From contig CAKTOO010000018.1 of NCBI GenBank assembly GCA_934590165.1, positions 1-54,319 on the forward strand: a DNA stretch of 54,319 bases, written 5' to 3'. The notes under the pieces were generated by a model. The model searched no databases. It was given only the letters and a program-made list of their open reading frames with translations, and had not been told where the DNA came from. Made by a program: the position numbers and the translations under genes. This document shows positions 39,963 to 48,848 of the stretch, piece after piece (position 1 is the first letter of the stretch; each line of letters opens with the position of its first letter). This DNA is from an uncultured Dysosmobacter sp. Its GTDB lineage: Bacteria; Bacillota; Clostridia; Oscillospirales; Oscillospiraceae.

Positions 39963-41339
39963 ATGAAGTTTGAGGAATATTTGAATACTTTACAACAGAA
40001 GACCGTGGCCGTCATCGGCATCGGCGTTTCCAACCGGCCCCTCATCGAGCTGCTGCTGGACCGGGGCGTGGCCGTTACCGCCTGCGACAGGCAGGAGCGC
40101 GCCGCCCTGGGGACTTACGCGGACACCCTGGAGGCCAGGGGCGCCCGGCTGCGGCTGGGAGCGGACTACCTGGAGGGACTGACGGAGGATGTCATCTTCC
40201 GCACCCCCGGGATGCGGCCGGACCTGCCCCAGCTCACCGCTGCCGTGGCACGGGGCAGCGTGCTGACCTCGGAGATGGAGGTGTTTTTTGAAGTGTGTCC
40301 CTGCCCGAAGATCGCCGTCACCGGCAGTGACGGCAAGACGACCACCACTACCATCATCGCCGAGCTTTTGAAGCGGGCGGGTCGGACCGTCCACCTGGGC
40401 GGCAACATCGGCCACCCGCTGCTGGCGGAGACCGGCTCCATGGCGCCGGAGGATATCGCCGTGCTGGAGCTGTCCAGCTTCCAGCTGATGACCATGACCC
40501 AGAGCCCCCACATCGCCGTGATCACGAACCTGGCCCCCAACCACCTGGATGTCCACAAGGATTTTCAGGAGTATATCGATGCAAAGAAAAATATCTTTAC
40601 ACACCAGACAGCCCAGGATATTGCCGTATTTAACGCCGACAATCCGTACACGGCGGAGGAGGCTGGCCGGGCCGTGGGCCGGGCCCGGCTGTTCTCCCGC
40701 AAACAGGAGCTGGAGGACGGTGTGTTCCTGCGGGGCGGCGCCATCATCGCCCGGAGCGGCGGGCAGGAGCGGGAAGTGATGCAGGTATCTGACATCCGTC
40801 TCCCCGGCGTCCACAACGTGGAGAACTACCTGGCGGCCATCGCCGCCGTGGACGGCCTGGTACCCGATGAAGTCATCCGGGACTTTGCCCGGGAGTTCGG
40901 CGGCGTGGAGCACCGCATCGAGCTCATCCGCACCCGGAAGGGCGTCCGGTGGTACAACGACTCCATTGCCTCCAGCCCCAGCCGCACCATCGCGGGGCTG
41001 AATTCCTTCCCGGAAAAAGTCATCCTCATTGCCGGCGGCAAGGACAAGGGCATCCCCTACGACGCCCTGGGCCCGGTGGTGAATGACCACGTGAAGCTGC
41101 TGCTGCTGTGCGGTGCCACCGCCGGGGTCATCCGCCGGGCCGTGGAGCAGGCGGACAACTACAACGGCCTGGAGATTCTGGATGTGGCGGATTACCGGGA
41201 GGCGGTGTCCATTGCCGACAGCCGCTCTGCGGAGGGGGATGTGGTTATCCTGTCTCCCGCCAGCACATCCTTTGACCGCTTCAAAAACTTCATGGAGCGG
41301 GGCAAGGCCTTCAAGGCCATTGTGAACCAGCTGCCCTAA
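39963..41339 (+). CDS. murD: UDP-N-acetylmuramoyl-L-alanine--D-glutamate ligase
   Basis: Cytosolic ATP-dependent ligase adding D-Glu to the peptidoglycan precursor. 458 aa: N-terminal UDP-binding domain (VAVIGIGVSNRPL), P-loop VTGSDGKTTTTTIIAELL, ELSSFQLMTM, TNLAPNHLDVHKDFQEYIDAKKNI split around the lysine region, and EHRIELIRTRKGVRWYNDSIA with ILIAGGKDKGIPY in the C-terminal domain. RBS AGAAGGAG. Confidence 0.95.
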   Translation: MKFEEYLNTLQQKTVAVIGIGVSNRPLIELLLDRGVAVTACDRQERAALGTYADTLEARGARLRLGADYLEGLTEDVIFRTPGMRPDLPQLTAAVARGSVLTSEMEVFFEVCPCPKIAVTGSDGKTTTTTIIAELLKRAGRTVHLGGNIGHPLLAETGSMAPEDIAVLELSSFQLMTMTQSPHIAVITNLAPNHLDVHKDFQEYIDAKKNIFTHQTAQDIAVFNADNPYTAEEAGRAVGRARLFSRKQELEDGVFLRGGAIIARSGGQEREVMQVSDIRLPGVHNVENYLAAIAAVDGLVPDEVIRDFAREFGGVEHRIELIRTRKGVRWYNDSIASSPSRTIAGLNSFPEKVILIAGGKDKGIPYDALGPVVNDHVKLLLLCGATAGVIRRAVEQADNYNGLEILDVADYREAVSIADSRSAEGDVVILSPASTSFDRFKNFMERGKAFKAIVNQLP

Positions 41340-41396
41340 CGGCGCGACTAGGTCAGGCTTCCTTCCGCATAGAATGCGGAGAGGGAGGTGACTGTC

Positions 41397-42101
41397 ATGC
41401 GCCCCGGATTCTTTTACTACCGCCGCCGCTGGGACCGGCGGCAGGCCCTGCGGGCCCTGGCGCTGCTGACGGCCGCCGGACTGCTGGCTCTGGGCTTGTA
41501 TGTTTCGGCCCAGATGCGGCCGCTGCTGGAGAACCTGGCCACCGCTCGGGTGTCCAACGCCGTCACCCGCATCGTCAGTGAGGCGGTGTACGAGGCCATT
41601 GAGAGCGGGGAACTCCAGTACGATGGCCTGGTGACGCTGGAGAAGGACAGCCAGGGAAAAGTCACCGCCGTCCGCAGCAACATGGCTGCTTTCAACCACC
41701 TGCAAGCGGAAATACTTGACACGATTTTGACCCGGCTGGGACAGGTGTCCGCCCGGGAGCTGTCCATCCCCATCGGCACCCTCGCCGGCTCGGCCCTGCT
41801 GGCGGGCCGGGGGCCCCGCATCACGGTGCGGATGGAATCCCTGGGCACCTCGGAGGCGCGATTTGAAAACGCCTTTACCTCTGCCGGCATCAACCAGACC
41901 CGCCACCAGATCATGCTGAACGTGGATGTGTACGTCAGCGTGCTGCTGCCGGGGTTCACCACCGCCACGAAGGTCTCCAACTCCTTCACCGTGGCAGAGA
42001 CGGTGATCGTGGGCGCCGTGCCGGACACATACACCTATTTCAGCACCGACCCGGGGACCTATGAAGAGGACCTGAAAGACTATATCCTGAACGGAAACTG
42101 A
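41397..42101 (+). CDS. yunB: Sporulation protein YunB
   Basis: 234 aa with a basic N-terminus, one membrane helix (ALALLTAAGLLALGLYVS) and an extracytoplasmic domain: NAVTRIVSEAVYEAI, NHLQAEILDTILTRL, SIPIGTLAGSALLAGRGPRITVRM, ... PDTYTYFST. YunB is a sigma-E-controlled protein needed for normal sporulation in B. subtilis; its biochemical role is unknown. ATG 41397 follows GGGAGGTG. Confidence 0.88.
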   Translation: MRPGFFYYRRRWDRRQALRALALLTAAGLLALGLYVSAQMRPLLENLATARVSNAVTRIVSEAVYEAIESGELQYDGLVTLEKDSQGKVTAVRSNMAAFNHLQAEILDTILTRLGQVSARELSIPIGTLAGSALLAGRGPRITVRMESLGTSEARFENAFTSAGINQTRHQIMLNVDVYVSVLLPGFTTATKVSNSFTVAETVIVGAVPDTYTYFSTDPGTYEEDLKDYILNGN

Positions 42102-42110
42102 GGAGGAACC

Positions 42111-44087
42111 ATGGACTACCGTGAGAGAATAAAGCAATTGCGGGATATCCTGAACGAAAACGGCTATCGCTATTACGTGCTGGACGCGCCCACCATGAGC
42201 GACTATGAATACGACATGCTGAACCGGGAGCTGGAGGCGCTGGAAGCCCAGCACCCGGAGGAGGTGACGCCGGATTCTCCCACCCAGCGCATCGGCGGCC
42301 AGACCCTGGAGGGTTTCCAGCCCTACACCCATGAGGTGCCGCTGGAGAGCCTCCAGGATGTGTTCAGCGATGAGGAGGTGGCGGAGTTCTGTGAGCGCAT
42401 GGACGAGGCCCTGGGCGGCATGGTGGAGTACTCCGTGGAGCCCAAGGTGGACGGCTTGTCCGTGGCCCTGGAGTACCGGGACGGTGTGTTCGTCCGGGGT
42501 GCCACCCGGGGTGACGGACGGGTGGGGGAGGACGTGACGGAGAATTTGAAGACCGTCCGCTCCATCCCCGTGGTCCTGCCGGACAAGCTGCCACGGCTCA
42601 TCGTCCGGGGCGAGGTGTATATGGCCCGCTCCGTGTTTGAGGAGATCAACGCCATGCGGGAGCTTCAGGGAAAGCCCCTCATGGCCAATCCCCGCAACGC
42701 CGCCGCGGGCTCCCTGCGGCAGCTGGACCCGAAGATCTGCGCTGAGCGGCGGCTGGACATCCAGGTGTTCAATCTCCAGCTGGCGGAGGGGAAGGAGTTC
42801 CTCTCCCACGCCGAGACGCTGGAGTACCTGCGTACCCAGCGGTTCAAGGTCATTCCCCACAAGACGCTTCACGGAACGGCGGAGGTCCAGGGAGAGATCG
42901 CCCGCATCAACGAGGAACGGCTGGACTACCCCTTTGACATCGACGGCGCGGTTGTGAAGGTAAATTCCCTTACAGACCGCACAAAGCTGGGCTCCACCGC
43001 CAAATTTCCCAAGTGGGCGGTGGCTTTCAAGTACCCGCCGGAGAAAAAGCCCTCCCGGGTGCTGGACATCGTGGTGCAGGTGGGCCGCACCGGCGTGCTG
43101 ACCCCCAGGGCGGTGCTGGAGCCGGTGCGCCTGGCGGGCACCACCGTCACCAGCGCCACCCTCCACAACCAGGACTATATCGCGGAAAAGGACATCCGGG
43201 TGGGGGACACGGTCATCGTCCAGAAGGCCGGCGAGATCATCCCGGAGATCGTGGAGGTGGACTTCGCAAAGCGCCCGGAGGGCACGGCGCCCTACGTGCT
43301 GCCGGAGCTTTGTCCCGTGTGCGGCGCTCCGGTGGTCCGGGACGAGGACGGCGCTGCCCTGCGCTGCACCGGCGCCGAGTGCCCGGCCCAGCTGCTGCGG
43401 AACATCACCCACTTTGCCAGCCGCGGCGCCATGGACATCGACGGCTGCGGCCCCGCCGTCATCCAGCAGCTGGTGGATACCGGCCTCATCCGCAACGTGG
43501 CGGACCTGTACAGCCTCCATGCCCGGGATGTGGCCCAGCTGGACCGCATGGGCGCCAAGTCGGCGGAAAACCTCATCCGGGCCATCGAAAACTCCAAGGC
43601 CAACGATCTCAGCCGCCTCATTTACGGCCTGGGCATCCGCCAGGTGGGGGAGAAGGCCGCCAAGGTCCTGGCCATGCACTTCAAGACCATGGACGCCCTT
43701 GTGGCCGCCACCGAGGAGGAGCTGACGGATATTGCCGACGTGGGCGCCATCACCGCCAGGTGCATCACGGCCTACTTCGCCCAGGCCCAATCCCGGGACC
43801 TGCTGCGGCGATTGAGGGAGGCCGGCGTCAACATGGAGAGCACGGCGGAGCTGGTGGACGAGCGGTTCGCCGGAATGACCTTCGTCCTGACGGGCACCCT
43901 GACTCGCTTCGACCGCAAGACCGCCCAGGCCCTCATCGAGGAGCGGGGCGGCAAGGCCGCCGGGTCTGTTTCCAAGCGCACCACCTACGTGGTGGCCGGC
44001 GAGGCCGCCGGCAGTAAGCTGAAGAAGGCCCAGGAGCTGAATATCCCCGTCCTGACGGAGGACGAGTTCGCGGATATGCTGCAATAA
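42111..44087 (+). CDS. ligA: NAD-dependent DNA ligase
   Basis: 658 aa replicative ligase. Domain Ia/adenylation with the active-site lysine in VEPKVDGLSVALEY, RNAAAGSLRQLDP, zinc finger CPVCGAPVV...CTGAECPAQ, four HhH motifs (AENLIRAIENSKANDLSRLI, YGLGIRQVGEKAAKVLA) and a C-terminal BRCT domain (FVLTGTLTRFDRKTAQALIE). Length is normal. RBS GAGGAACC. Confidence 0.96.
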   Translation: MDYRERIKQLRDILNENGYRYYVLDAPTMSDYEYDMLNRELEALEAQHPEEVTPDSPTQRIGGQTLEGFQPYTHEVPLESLQDVFSDEEVAEFCERMDEALGGMVEYSVEPKVDGLSVALEYRDGVFVRGATRGDGRVGEDVTENLKTVRSIPVVLPDKLPRLIVRGEVYMARSVFEEINAMRELQGKPLMANPRNAAAGSLRQLDPKICAERRLDIQVFNLQLAEGKEFLSHAETLEYLRTQRFKVIPHKTLHGTAEVQGEIARINEERLDYPFDIDGAVVKVNSLTDRTKLGSTAKFPKWAVAFKYPPEKKPSRVLDIVVQVGRTGVLTPRAVLEPVRLAGTTVTSATLHNQDYIAEKDIRVGDTVIVQKAGEIIPEIVEVDFAKRPEGTAPYVLPELCPVCGAPVVRDEDGAALRCTGAECPAQLLRNITHFASRGAMDIDGCGPAVIQQLVDTGLIRNVADLYSLHARDVAQLDRMGAKSAENLIRAIENSKANDLSRLIYGLGIRQVGEKAAKVLAMHFKTMDALVAATEEELTDIADVGAITARCITAYFAQAQSRDLLRRLREAGVNMESTAELVDERFAGMTFVLTGTLTRFDRKTAQALIEERGGKAAGSVSKRTTYVVAGEAAGSKLKKAQELNIPVLTEDEFADMLQ

Positions 44088-44106
44088 ACAAAAGGAGAAC
44101 ACGACT

Positions 44107-44778
44107 ATGAAAGTTTCCCAGCGCCTGTATCAGACCGCTCTGCCCATCTGGGAGAGCTATTACCAGCACCCCTTCGTCCAGGGCATGGCCCACGGCACCC
44201 TTCCCCGGGAAAAGTTCCAATTCTATATGATCCAGGACCACAAGTATTTGATGCAGTACGCCAAGGTGTTTGCCCTGGGCGTCATCCGGGCGGAGAGGGA
44301 GAGCGACATGCGCCTGTTCAGCACCCTCATCAACGGCACGCTGAATACGGAAAACGCCGTCCACAAGCAGTATTTGAAGAAACTGGGAGTGGACCAGGCG
44401 GGGATCGACGCGGCGCCCATGTGCCTGAACAACGAGTCCTACACCAACTATATGATCTCCGTGGCCTTCAAAGAGGGCCTGCCGGAGCTGGCCACCGTGG
44501 TGCTGGCCTGTGCCTGGAGCTATAAGCTCATCGGCGACTATATGGAGACCATTCCCGGCAGCCGGGACGAGAGCAACTTCTACAAGCACTGGATCGAGAC
44601 CTATATCAGCCCCGCCTACCGGGAGGACACGGAGGTGATGATCGACTTCGTGGACCGGCTGACGGAGGGCTACACCGAGGAGCAGCTCCAAAACCTGGAC
44701 CGCATCATCACCAACTGCTCCATTTACGAGTACCAGTTCTGGGACATGGCCTGGACCATGGGGAAGATGGACCGGTAA
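44107..44778 (+). CDS. tenA: Aminopyrimidine aminohydrolase / thiaminase II
   Basis: 223-aa TenA-family helical protein that salvages thiamine pyrimidine breakdown products. Features: SYYQHPFVQGMAHGTLPREKFQFYM is the family opening, QDHKYLMQYAKVFALG, the catalytic cysteine in LACAWSYKLIGDY, and FYKHWIETYISP. No thiamine biosynthesis gene or TPP riboswitch is adjacent; the gene follows ligA by 19 bp. Confidence 0.92.
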   Translation: MKVSQRLYQTALPIWESYYQHPFVQGMAHGTLPREKFQFYMIQDHKYLMQYAKVFALGVIRAERESDMRLFSTLINGTLNTENAVHKQYLKKLGVDQAGIDAAPMCLNNESYTNYMISVAFKEGLPELATVVLACAWSYKLIGDYMETIPGSRDESNFYKHWIETYISPAYREDTEVMIDFVDRLTEGYTEEQLQNLDRIITNCSIYEYQFWDMAWTMGKMDR

Positions 44779-44810
44779 AGCGGTCGTTTGCGGCTGTATT
44801 GTTGGGAAAA

Positions 44811-44822
44811 ACCTGCTATACT
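44811..44822 (+). promoter_or_regulatory. Extended -10 promoter of mscS
   Basis: TGCTATACT (TG-N-TATACT) 35 bp before the gene; no good -35 box. Confidence 0.5.
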
Positions 44823-44855
44823 GAGGGAAAATAAGAATTTCAGGAGGATGCTTTT

Positions 44856-45665
44856 ATGAGTACCATTTATTCCGTGTCCGTTCTGGGAACGCTGCTGGTG
44901 CCCCTGGTGGGCAAGCTGGCTTTCGCCCTGGTGGTTTGGCTGGTGGGCAAGTGGGCTGTTGGTAAGATCGTGGGCCTGTTGGAAAAGAGCAAGGGCTTTA
45001 CCCGGCTGGAGGGCACCGTCCGCACCTTTGCCTTGAGCTTCGTGAAGATCGGACTGTACGTATTGCTGGGCATCTCCATCATTGGCATCCTGGGGGTGGA
45101 GACCAGCTCCATCGCGGCCTTGCTGGCCTCCGCAGGCGTCACCGTGGGCCTGGCCCTCCAGGGGGCGCTGTCCAATCTGGCCGGCGGCATCATGCTGCTG
45201 GTGTTCAAGCCCTTCCGGATCGGGGATTACGTGGACGCCGCCGGTGTCTCCGGCGTGGTGAAGGAGGTCACCCTCTTTTACACCGTCATCATCACCGTGG
45301 ACAACAAGCACATCACCGTCCCCAACGGCAGCCTGATGAATGCCAATGTGGTGAACTACTCCATGGAGGACCTGCGCCGGGTGGACCTGGCCTTCACCTG
45401 CGCCAAGAGTGAATCCCCCGCCCGCATCCAAGAGTTGATGCAGTCCGCCATGGCCAAGTGCGGCAAGGTGCTCCAAGAGCCCGCCGCGCCCTTTGCCCGC
45501 CTGTCCGGCGGCACCGCCCAGGCCATGGAGTTCACCGTCCGGGCCTGGTGCAAAAACGAGGACTACTGGGATGTGTTCTTTGACCTGACCCAGGGCATCA
45601 CCGAGACCCTGGCCGCCGCCGGCGTCCAGGCCCCCGCTTACCGGGTGGTGTCCGAGAGCAAGTGA
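44856..45665 (+). CDS. mscS: Small-conductance mechanosensitive channel
   Basis: 269 aa, heptameric osmotic release valve in the membrane. Three N-terminal helices, with the pore-lining TM3 rich in Gly/Ala (LLASAGVTVGLALQGALSNLAGGIMLL), then the beta domain FRIGDYVDAAGVSGVVKEVTLFYTVI and DNKHITVPNGSLMNANVVNYS, typical of MscS. RBS AGGAGG. Confidence 0.93.
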   Translation: MSTIYSVSVLGTLLVPLVGKLAFALVVWLVGKWAVGKIVGLLEKSKGFTRLEGTVRTFALSFVKIGLYVLLGISIIGILGVETSSIAALLASAGVTVGLALQGALSNLAGGIMLLVFKPFRIGDYVDAAGVSGVVKEVTLFYTVIITVDNKHITVPNGSLMNANVVNYSMEDLRRVDLAFTCAKSESPARIQELMQSAMAKCGKVLQEPAAPFARLSGGTAQAMEFTVRAWCKNEDYWDVFFDLTQGITETLAAAGVQAPAYRVVSESK

Positions 45666-45673
45666 GTTTCCGC

Positions 45674-45709
45674 CGTCCCCTCCGCCAAAGTGGCGGAGGG
45701 GACGCTTTT
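45674..45709 (+). terminator. Terminator after mscS
   Basis: 14-bp stem CGTCCCCTCCGCCA/TGGCGGAGGGGACG, then CTTTTG. Confidence 0.88.
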
Positions 45710-45727
45710 GAAAAAGGAGAAGCCATC

Positions 45728-46444
45728 ATGCGGGAAGAAGGGTTCACCCTGGGCGCTGTCCCGGCCGTGGTGTACGGCGAAGAAGCGGACAGAGTATTTT
45801 TATTTGTCCACGGCCGGTGCGGCTGTAAGGAGGAGGGGCGGGACTTCGCCGCCCTGTCCGCCCCCTTCGGCTGGCAGGTGCTGGCGGTGGACCTGCCGGA
45901 GCACGGCGCCCGGCAGGATGGGCCGGAGCCCCTGGACCCCTGGCACGCGGTGCCGGAGCTTCAGTCCGCCATGGAGTATGCCCGGGGGCGGTGGCGGCGC
46001 GTGGCTCTGCGGGCTACCAGCATCGGTGCCTGGTTTTCCATGCTGGCCTTCGCTGATACTCCGCCGGAGCGGAGCCTGTTGGTCTCCCCGGTGCTGGACA
46101 TGGCGGGGCTCATTGAGACCATGCTGGGCTGGGCCGGCGCCACGGCGGAGGACCTGCGCCGCCGGGGGACTATCCCCACGGAGTTTGGGGAGACGCTGTC
46201 CTGGCGGTATTACCAGTACGCCCTGGCCCATCCCACGGCGGATTGGCCGGGAAGGACGGACATTTTGTACGCCGGGCGGGACAATATGACGCCCCGGGCC
46301 ACGGCGGAGGCCTTCGCCGCCCGCCCCGGCCGGACGCTGACGGTCATGGAGGACGGCGAGCACTGGTTCCATACGCCGCAGCAGCTGGCGGTGCTGGAAC
46401 GCTGGACGCTGCGCATGCTCACGGAGGAGGGAGACGCGGTATGA
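45728..46444 (+). CDS. Alpha/beta hydrolase
   Basis: 238-aa soluble hydrolase. VFLFVHGRCGCKEEG gives the oxyanion-hole region, the likely nucleophile is the serine in RATSIGAWFSML (a variant of GxSxG), acid in ILYAGRDNMT and histidine in DGEHWFHTP. The substrate is unknown. ATG 45728 follows AAAGGAGAAG. The stop overlaps the Nudix start. Confidence 0.82.
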   Translation: MREEGFTLGAVPAVVYGEEADRVFLFVHGRCGCKEEGRDFAALSAPFGWQVLAVDLPEHGARQDGPEPLDPWHAVPELQSAMEYARGRWRRVALRATSIGAWFSMLAFADTPPERSLLVSPVLDMAGLIETMLGWAGATAEDLRRRGTIPTEFGETLSWRYYQYALAHPTADWPGRTDILYAGRDNMTPRATAEAFAARPGRTLTVMEDGEHWFHTPQQLAVLERWTLRMLTEEGDAV

Positions 46445-46824
46445 TGGAAGTGGTGGCGGCCCTCATCCGCCGGGGGAATACGTTCCTGGCCTGCCAGCGG
46501 CCGGCCCACAAGGCTCGGGGGCTCCAGTGGGAGTTTGCCGGCGGCAAGGTGGAGCCCAGGGAGACAAAGGCCCAGGCCCTGGCCCGGGAGCTCCGGGAGG
46601 AGCTGGGGGTGGAGCTGGCCGTGGGGGAATCCGTCACGGAGGTGACGTACCGCTACCCGGATGTGACGGTCCACCTGACGCTGCTCTCCGCCGCCATCAC
46701 GGCGGGAGAACCCCGGAAGCTGGAGCACGCGGACATCCGCTGGATGACCCTGGAAGAGGCGAAGGACTATCCCTTCTGTCCGGCGGACAGGATCTTTTTG
46801 GAAAGGCTGGAAGCAGTATGGTAA
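46441..46824 (+). CDS. MutT-like Nudix hydrolase
   Basis: 127 aa. Full Nudix box GGKVEPRETKAQALARELREELGV in the order G-x5-E-x7-REUxEExGU (residues ~35-58), preceded by WEFAGG as in MutT. Likely sanitises oxidised dGTP; related (d)CTP-type enzymes cannot be excluded. Translation coupled to the upstream hydrolase by ATGA. Confidence 0.9.
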   Translation: MMEVVAALIRRGNTFLACQRPAHKARGLQWEFAGGKVEPRETKAQALARELREELGVELAVGESVTEVTYRYPDVTVHLTLLSAAITAGEPRKLEHADIRWMTLEEAKDYPFCPADRIFLERLEAVW

Positions 46825-46856
46825 GACCGACGGTATCCTGCTCTGAAGAAAAAGCG

Positions 46857-46885
46857 TGCCCGGAGCCAATGGCTCCGGGCATTTT
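46857..46885. terminator. Bidirectional terminator between Nudix and cotJC
   Basis: 11-bp stem TGCCCGGAGCC/GGCTCCGGGCA, loop AAT, TTTT on the plus strand. Confidence 0.88.
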
Positions 46886-46890
46886 GCGTC

Positions 46891-47487
46891 TCATTTGTCG
46901 AAGGACGGGTTCATGAAGTACACGTTTTTCTCATCCAGCTTGTCGCGGGCCAGCCGCAGTCCCTCGCCGAAGCGCTGGAAGTGGACCACCTCCCGGGCCC
47001 GCAGGAAGCGGATGACGTCGTTGACATCCGGGTCGTCGGACAGGCGGAGAATGTTGTCGTAGGTCACGCGCGCCTTTTGCTCTGCTGCAAGGTCCTCGGT
47101 CAGGTCGGCGATCAGGTCGCCCTTCACCGCCATGCTGGCGGCGCTCCAGGGGAAGCCGGAGGCGGCGGTGGGGTAGACGCCGGCGGTGTGGTCCACGAAG
47201 TAGGCGTCAAAGCCGGCAGACCTGATCTGGTCTTCCGTCAGGTTACGGGTCAGCTGGTGCACGATGGTGCCGATCATCTCCAAGTGCCCCAGTTCCTCGG
47301 TACCGATATCGGTCAGCAAGGCCTTCAGCTCCGGATAAGGCATGGAATACCGCTGGCTCAGATAGCGCAGGGAGGCGCCCAGTTCACCATCCGGCCCACC
47401 GTACTGGCTGATGATGACCGCCGCCAGCTTGGGATTGGTATTTTTGATCTTTACCGGGTACTGGAGCTTCTTTTCATAGACAAACAT
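46891..47487 (-). CDS. cotJC: Spore coat protein CotJC (manganese catalase family)
   Basis: 198-aa ferritin-like four-helix protein starting MFVYEKKLQYPVKI, with di-metal ligands in DIGTEELGHLEMIGTIVHQL (E...ExxH) and AREVVHFQRFGEGL (ExxH). CotJC is made in the mother cell and goes to the spore coat; homologues are Mn catalases. Its ATG overlaps the upstream stop codon (TAATG), so it is coupled to the cotJA-JB gene. Confidence 0.92.
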   Translation of the reverse strand: MFVYEKKLQYPVKIKNTNPKLAAVIISQYGGPDGELGASLRYLSQRYSMPYPELKALLTDIGTEELGHLEMIGTIVHQLTRNLTEDQIRSAGFDAYFVDHTAGVYPTAASGFPWSAASMAVKGDLIADLTEDLAAEQKARVTYDNILRLSDDPDVNDVIRFLRAREVVHFQRFGEGLRLARDKLDEKNVYFMNPSFDK

Positions 47488-47948
47488 TACGCATTTCCTC
47501 CTTCCTCCCAGGGCCAGGGGTCCTTCAGCCAGACATAGCCCTCCTCGGGGGTCAGGTCTGTTTGCAGCAGCGGACCGTACATCTTCTGGTATTTCTCACG
47601 GCCTTCCTTCGCCAGCTTGATATAGGACCAGTACAGCTGGAGCGCTTCCTGGTCCTCAGCGTGGGTGACGAGGTACAGCCCCAGTTCGTCGATGGCAAAA
47701 TCCAGGGCCATCAGCTCCACAAGAGCGGTATTGGCCAGCTTGGTCTTTGCCTGGATGGCTTCCTTAAAAGGCAGGTTCAGACCGGGGAACAGGGTGCCGG
47801 TCTGCAAAGCCTCCATCCGGCTGAAGCGGGTGGGGTTGGGGCCCTGCATGGGTACATAGGGGAATGCCAGCGGCGCACAGCTGCCGGGCATCGTTCCCTG
47901 ATTCGCGCCGCAGGACGCGGCGGGTTGATTCATTTCAGGTGTTTCCAT
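47487..47948 (-). CDS. CotJA-CotJB fusion spore coat protein
   Basis: 153 aa. Residues ~20-55 match CotJA (PLAFPYVPMQ, MEALQTGTLFPGLNLPF). Residues ~60-150 match CotJB (LVELMALDFAIDELGLYLVTH, YQKMYGPLL, and the end DPWPWEEGGNA). In B. subtilis these are separate adjacent genes of the cotJABC operon. ATG 47948 has AAAGGAGGAA ten bases upstream. The junction shows no stop or frameshift. This reading is from remembered family sequences. Confidence 0.75.
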   Translation of the reverse strand: METPEMNQPAASCGANQGTMPGSCAPLAFPYVPMQGPNPTRFSRMEALQTGTLFPGLNLPFKEAIQAKTKLANTALVELMALDFAIDELGLYLVTHAEDQEALQLYWSYIKLAKEGREKYQKMYGPLLQTDLTPEEGYVWLKDPWPWEEGGNA

Positions 47949-48043
47949 TTGCGGTGGCTTCCTCCTTTGGCATAGTGGCGCGCACCAGCAGCGGCGCACG
48001 CTCACTCCATACTATGCGGGCGGGGGCAGGGGAGAGCCTGCCC

Positions 48044-48072
48044 TTGATTTTAGGCGGGAGGACGGCTATAAT
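48044..48072 (+). promoter_or_regulatory. Promoter upstream of cwlD
   Basis: TTGATT, 17-base spacer, TATAAT. Confidence 0.6.
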
Positions 48073-48124
48073 CGGAATGGAAGAACAAAGACGCGCATAA
48101 GCTCCCGGCAGGGGGTGCTGTCTT

Positions 48125-48838
48125 GTGTTTTTGGTTCTGAAAAAACGAAACCTGCTGGCCTGCGGCCTGCTTTGCTGCTTTTTTGCCGCTTTTGCTGTGC
48201 TTTTGTGGACGGGACACCGTGCGACGGTTCCGGCCTTCGCCGCCCTGGGGAAGGAGCGGATCACACTGGTCATCGACCCGGGCCATGGCGGCGAGGACGG
48301 CGGCGCCGTATCCACAGACGGTGCTGTCAAGGAGAGCGGCTTGAACCTGTCCATCGCTTTGCGGGTGGAGGACCTTATGGCCTTTTTGGGCCAGCCTACC
48401 GTCATGACCCGCAGGGAGGATGTATCCATCCACTCCCAGGAGGCCGCCACCGCCCGGCAGAAAAAGGTCTCCGACCTCCACAACCGGGTCGCCCTTGTGA
48501 ACGGAACGGAAGGGGCCGTGCTGCTAAGCATCCACCAGAACAGCCTGCCGTCCTCCACGGTGACCCACGGCGCCCAGGTGTTCTGGAACAGCAAGGAAGG
48601 AGCCGACGCGCTGGCCCAGTCCGTGCAGGACACATTGAATACCGCCGTCAACGCCGGGAATGAGAAGAAGACGAAATCCATTCCGGCCACCATTTACCTG
48701 ATGAAAAATATCAACGCACCGGGCATCCTGGTGGAGTGCGGCTTCCTCTCTAATCGGGAGGAGACAGCCATGCTTCAGCAGCCTGCCTATCAGACCCGCC
48801 TGGCCGCCGCCATCACCGCCGGCTGTCTGGCGTCGTAA
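48125..48838 (+). CDS. cwlD: N-acetylmuramoyl-L-alanine amidase (CwlD-like)
   Basis: 237 aa. N-terminal membrane anchor (LLACGLLCCFFAAFAVLLW), then amidase_3 domain: zinc His in VIDPGHGGEDGGA, Glu in AVKESGLNLSIALR, second His in LLSIHQNSLP, catalytic Glu in ILVECGFLSNREE. CwlD prepares muramic lactam in spore cortex; the size and anchor fit. GTG start at 48125. No pdaA or gerD next to it. Followed closely by radA. Confidence 0.86.
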   Translation: MFLVLKKRNLLACGLLCCFFAAFAVLLWTGHRATVPAFAALGKERITLVIDPGHGGEDGGAVSTDGAVKESGLNLSIALRVEDLMAFLGQPTVMTRREDVSIHSQEAATARQKKVSDLHNRVALVNGTEGAVLLSIHQNSLPSSTVTHGAQVFWNSKEGADALAQSVQDTLNTAVNAGNEKKTKSIPATIYLMKNINAPGILVECGFLSNREETAMLQQPAYQTRLAAAITAGCLAS

Positions 48839-48848
48839 GAGGGACAAT

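Noticed and set aside
39990..44102. A 1,370-codon open frame on the minus strand
   Set aside because: It is entirely opposite murD, yunB and ligA, whose motifs are intact. GC-rich codon usage leaves the antisense frame free of stops. The translation is Gly/His/Leu-rich with no domain.
44088..44106. TPP riboswitch before tenA
   Set aside because: Only 19 bp separate ligA and tenA, too short for the aptamer.
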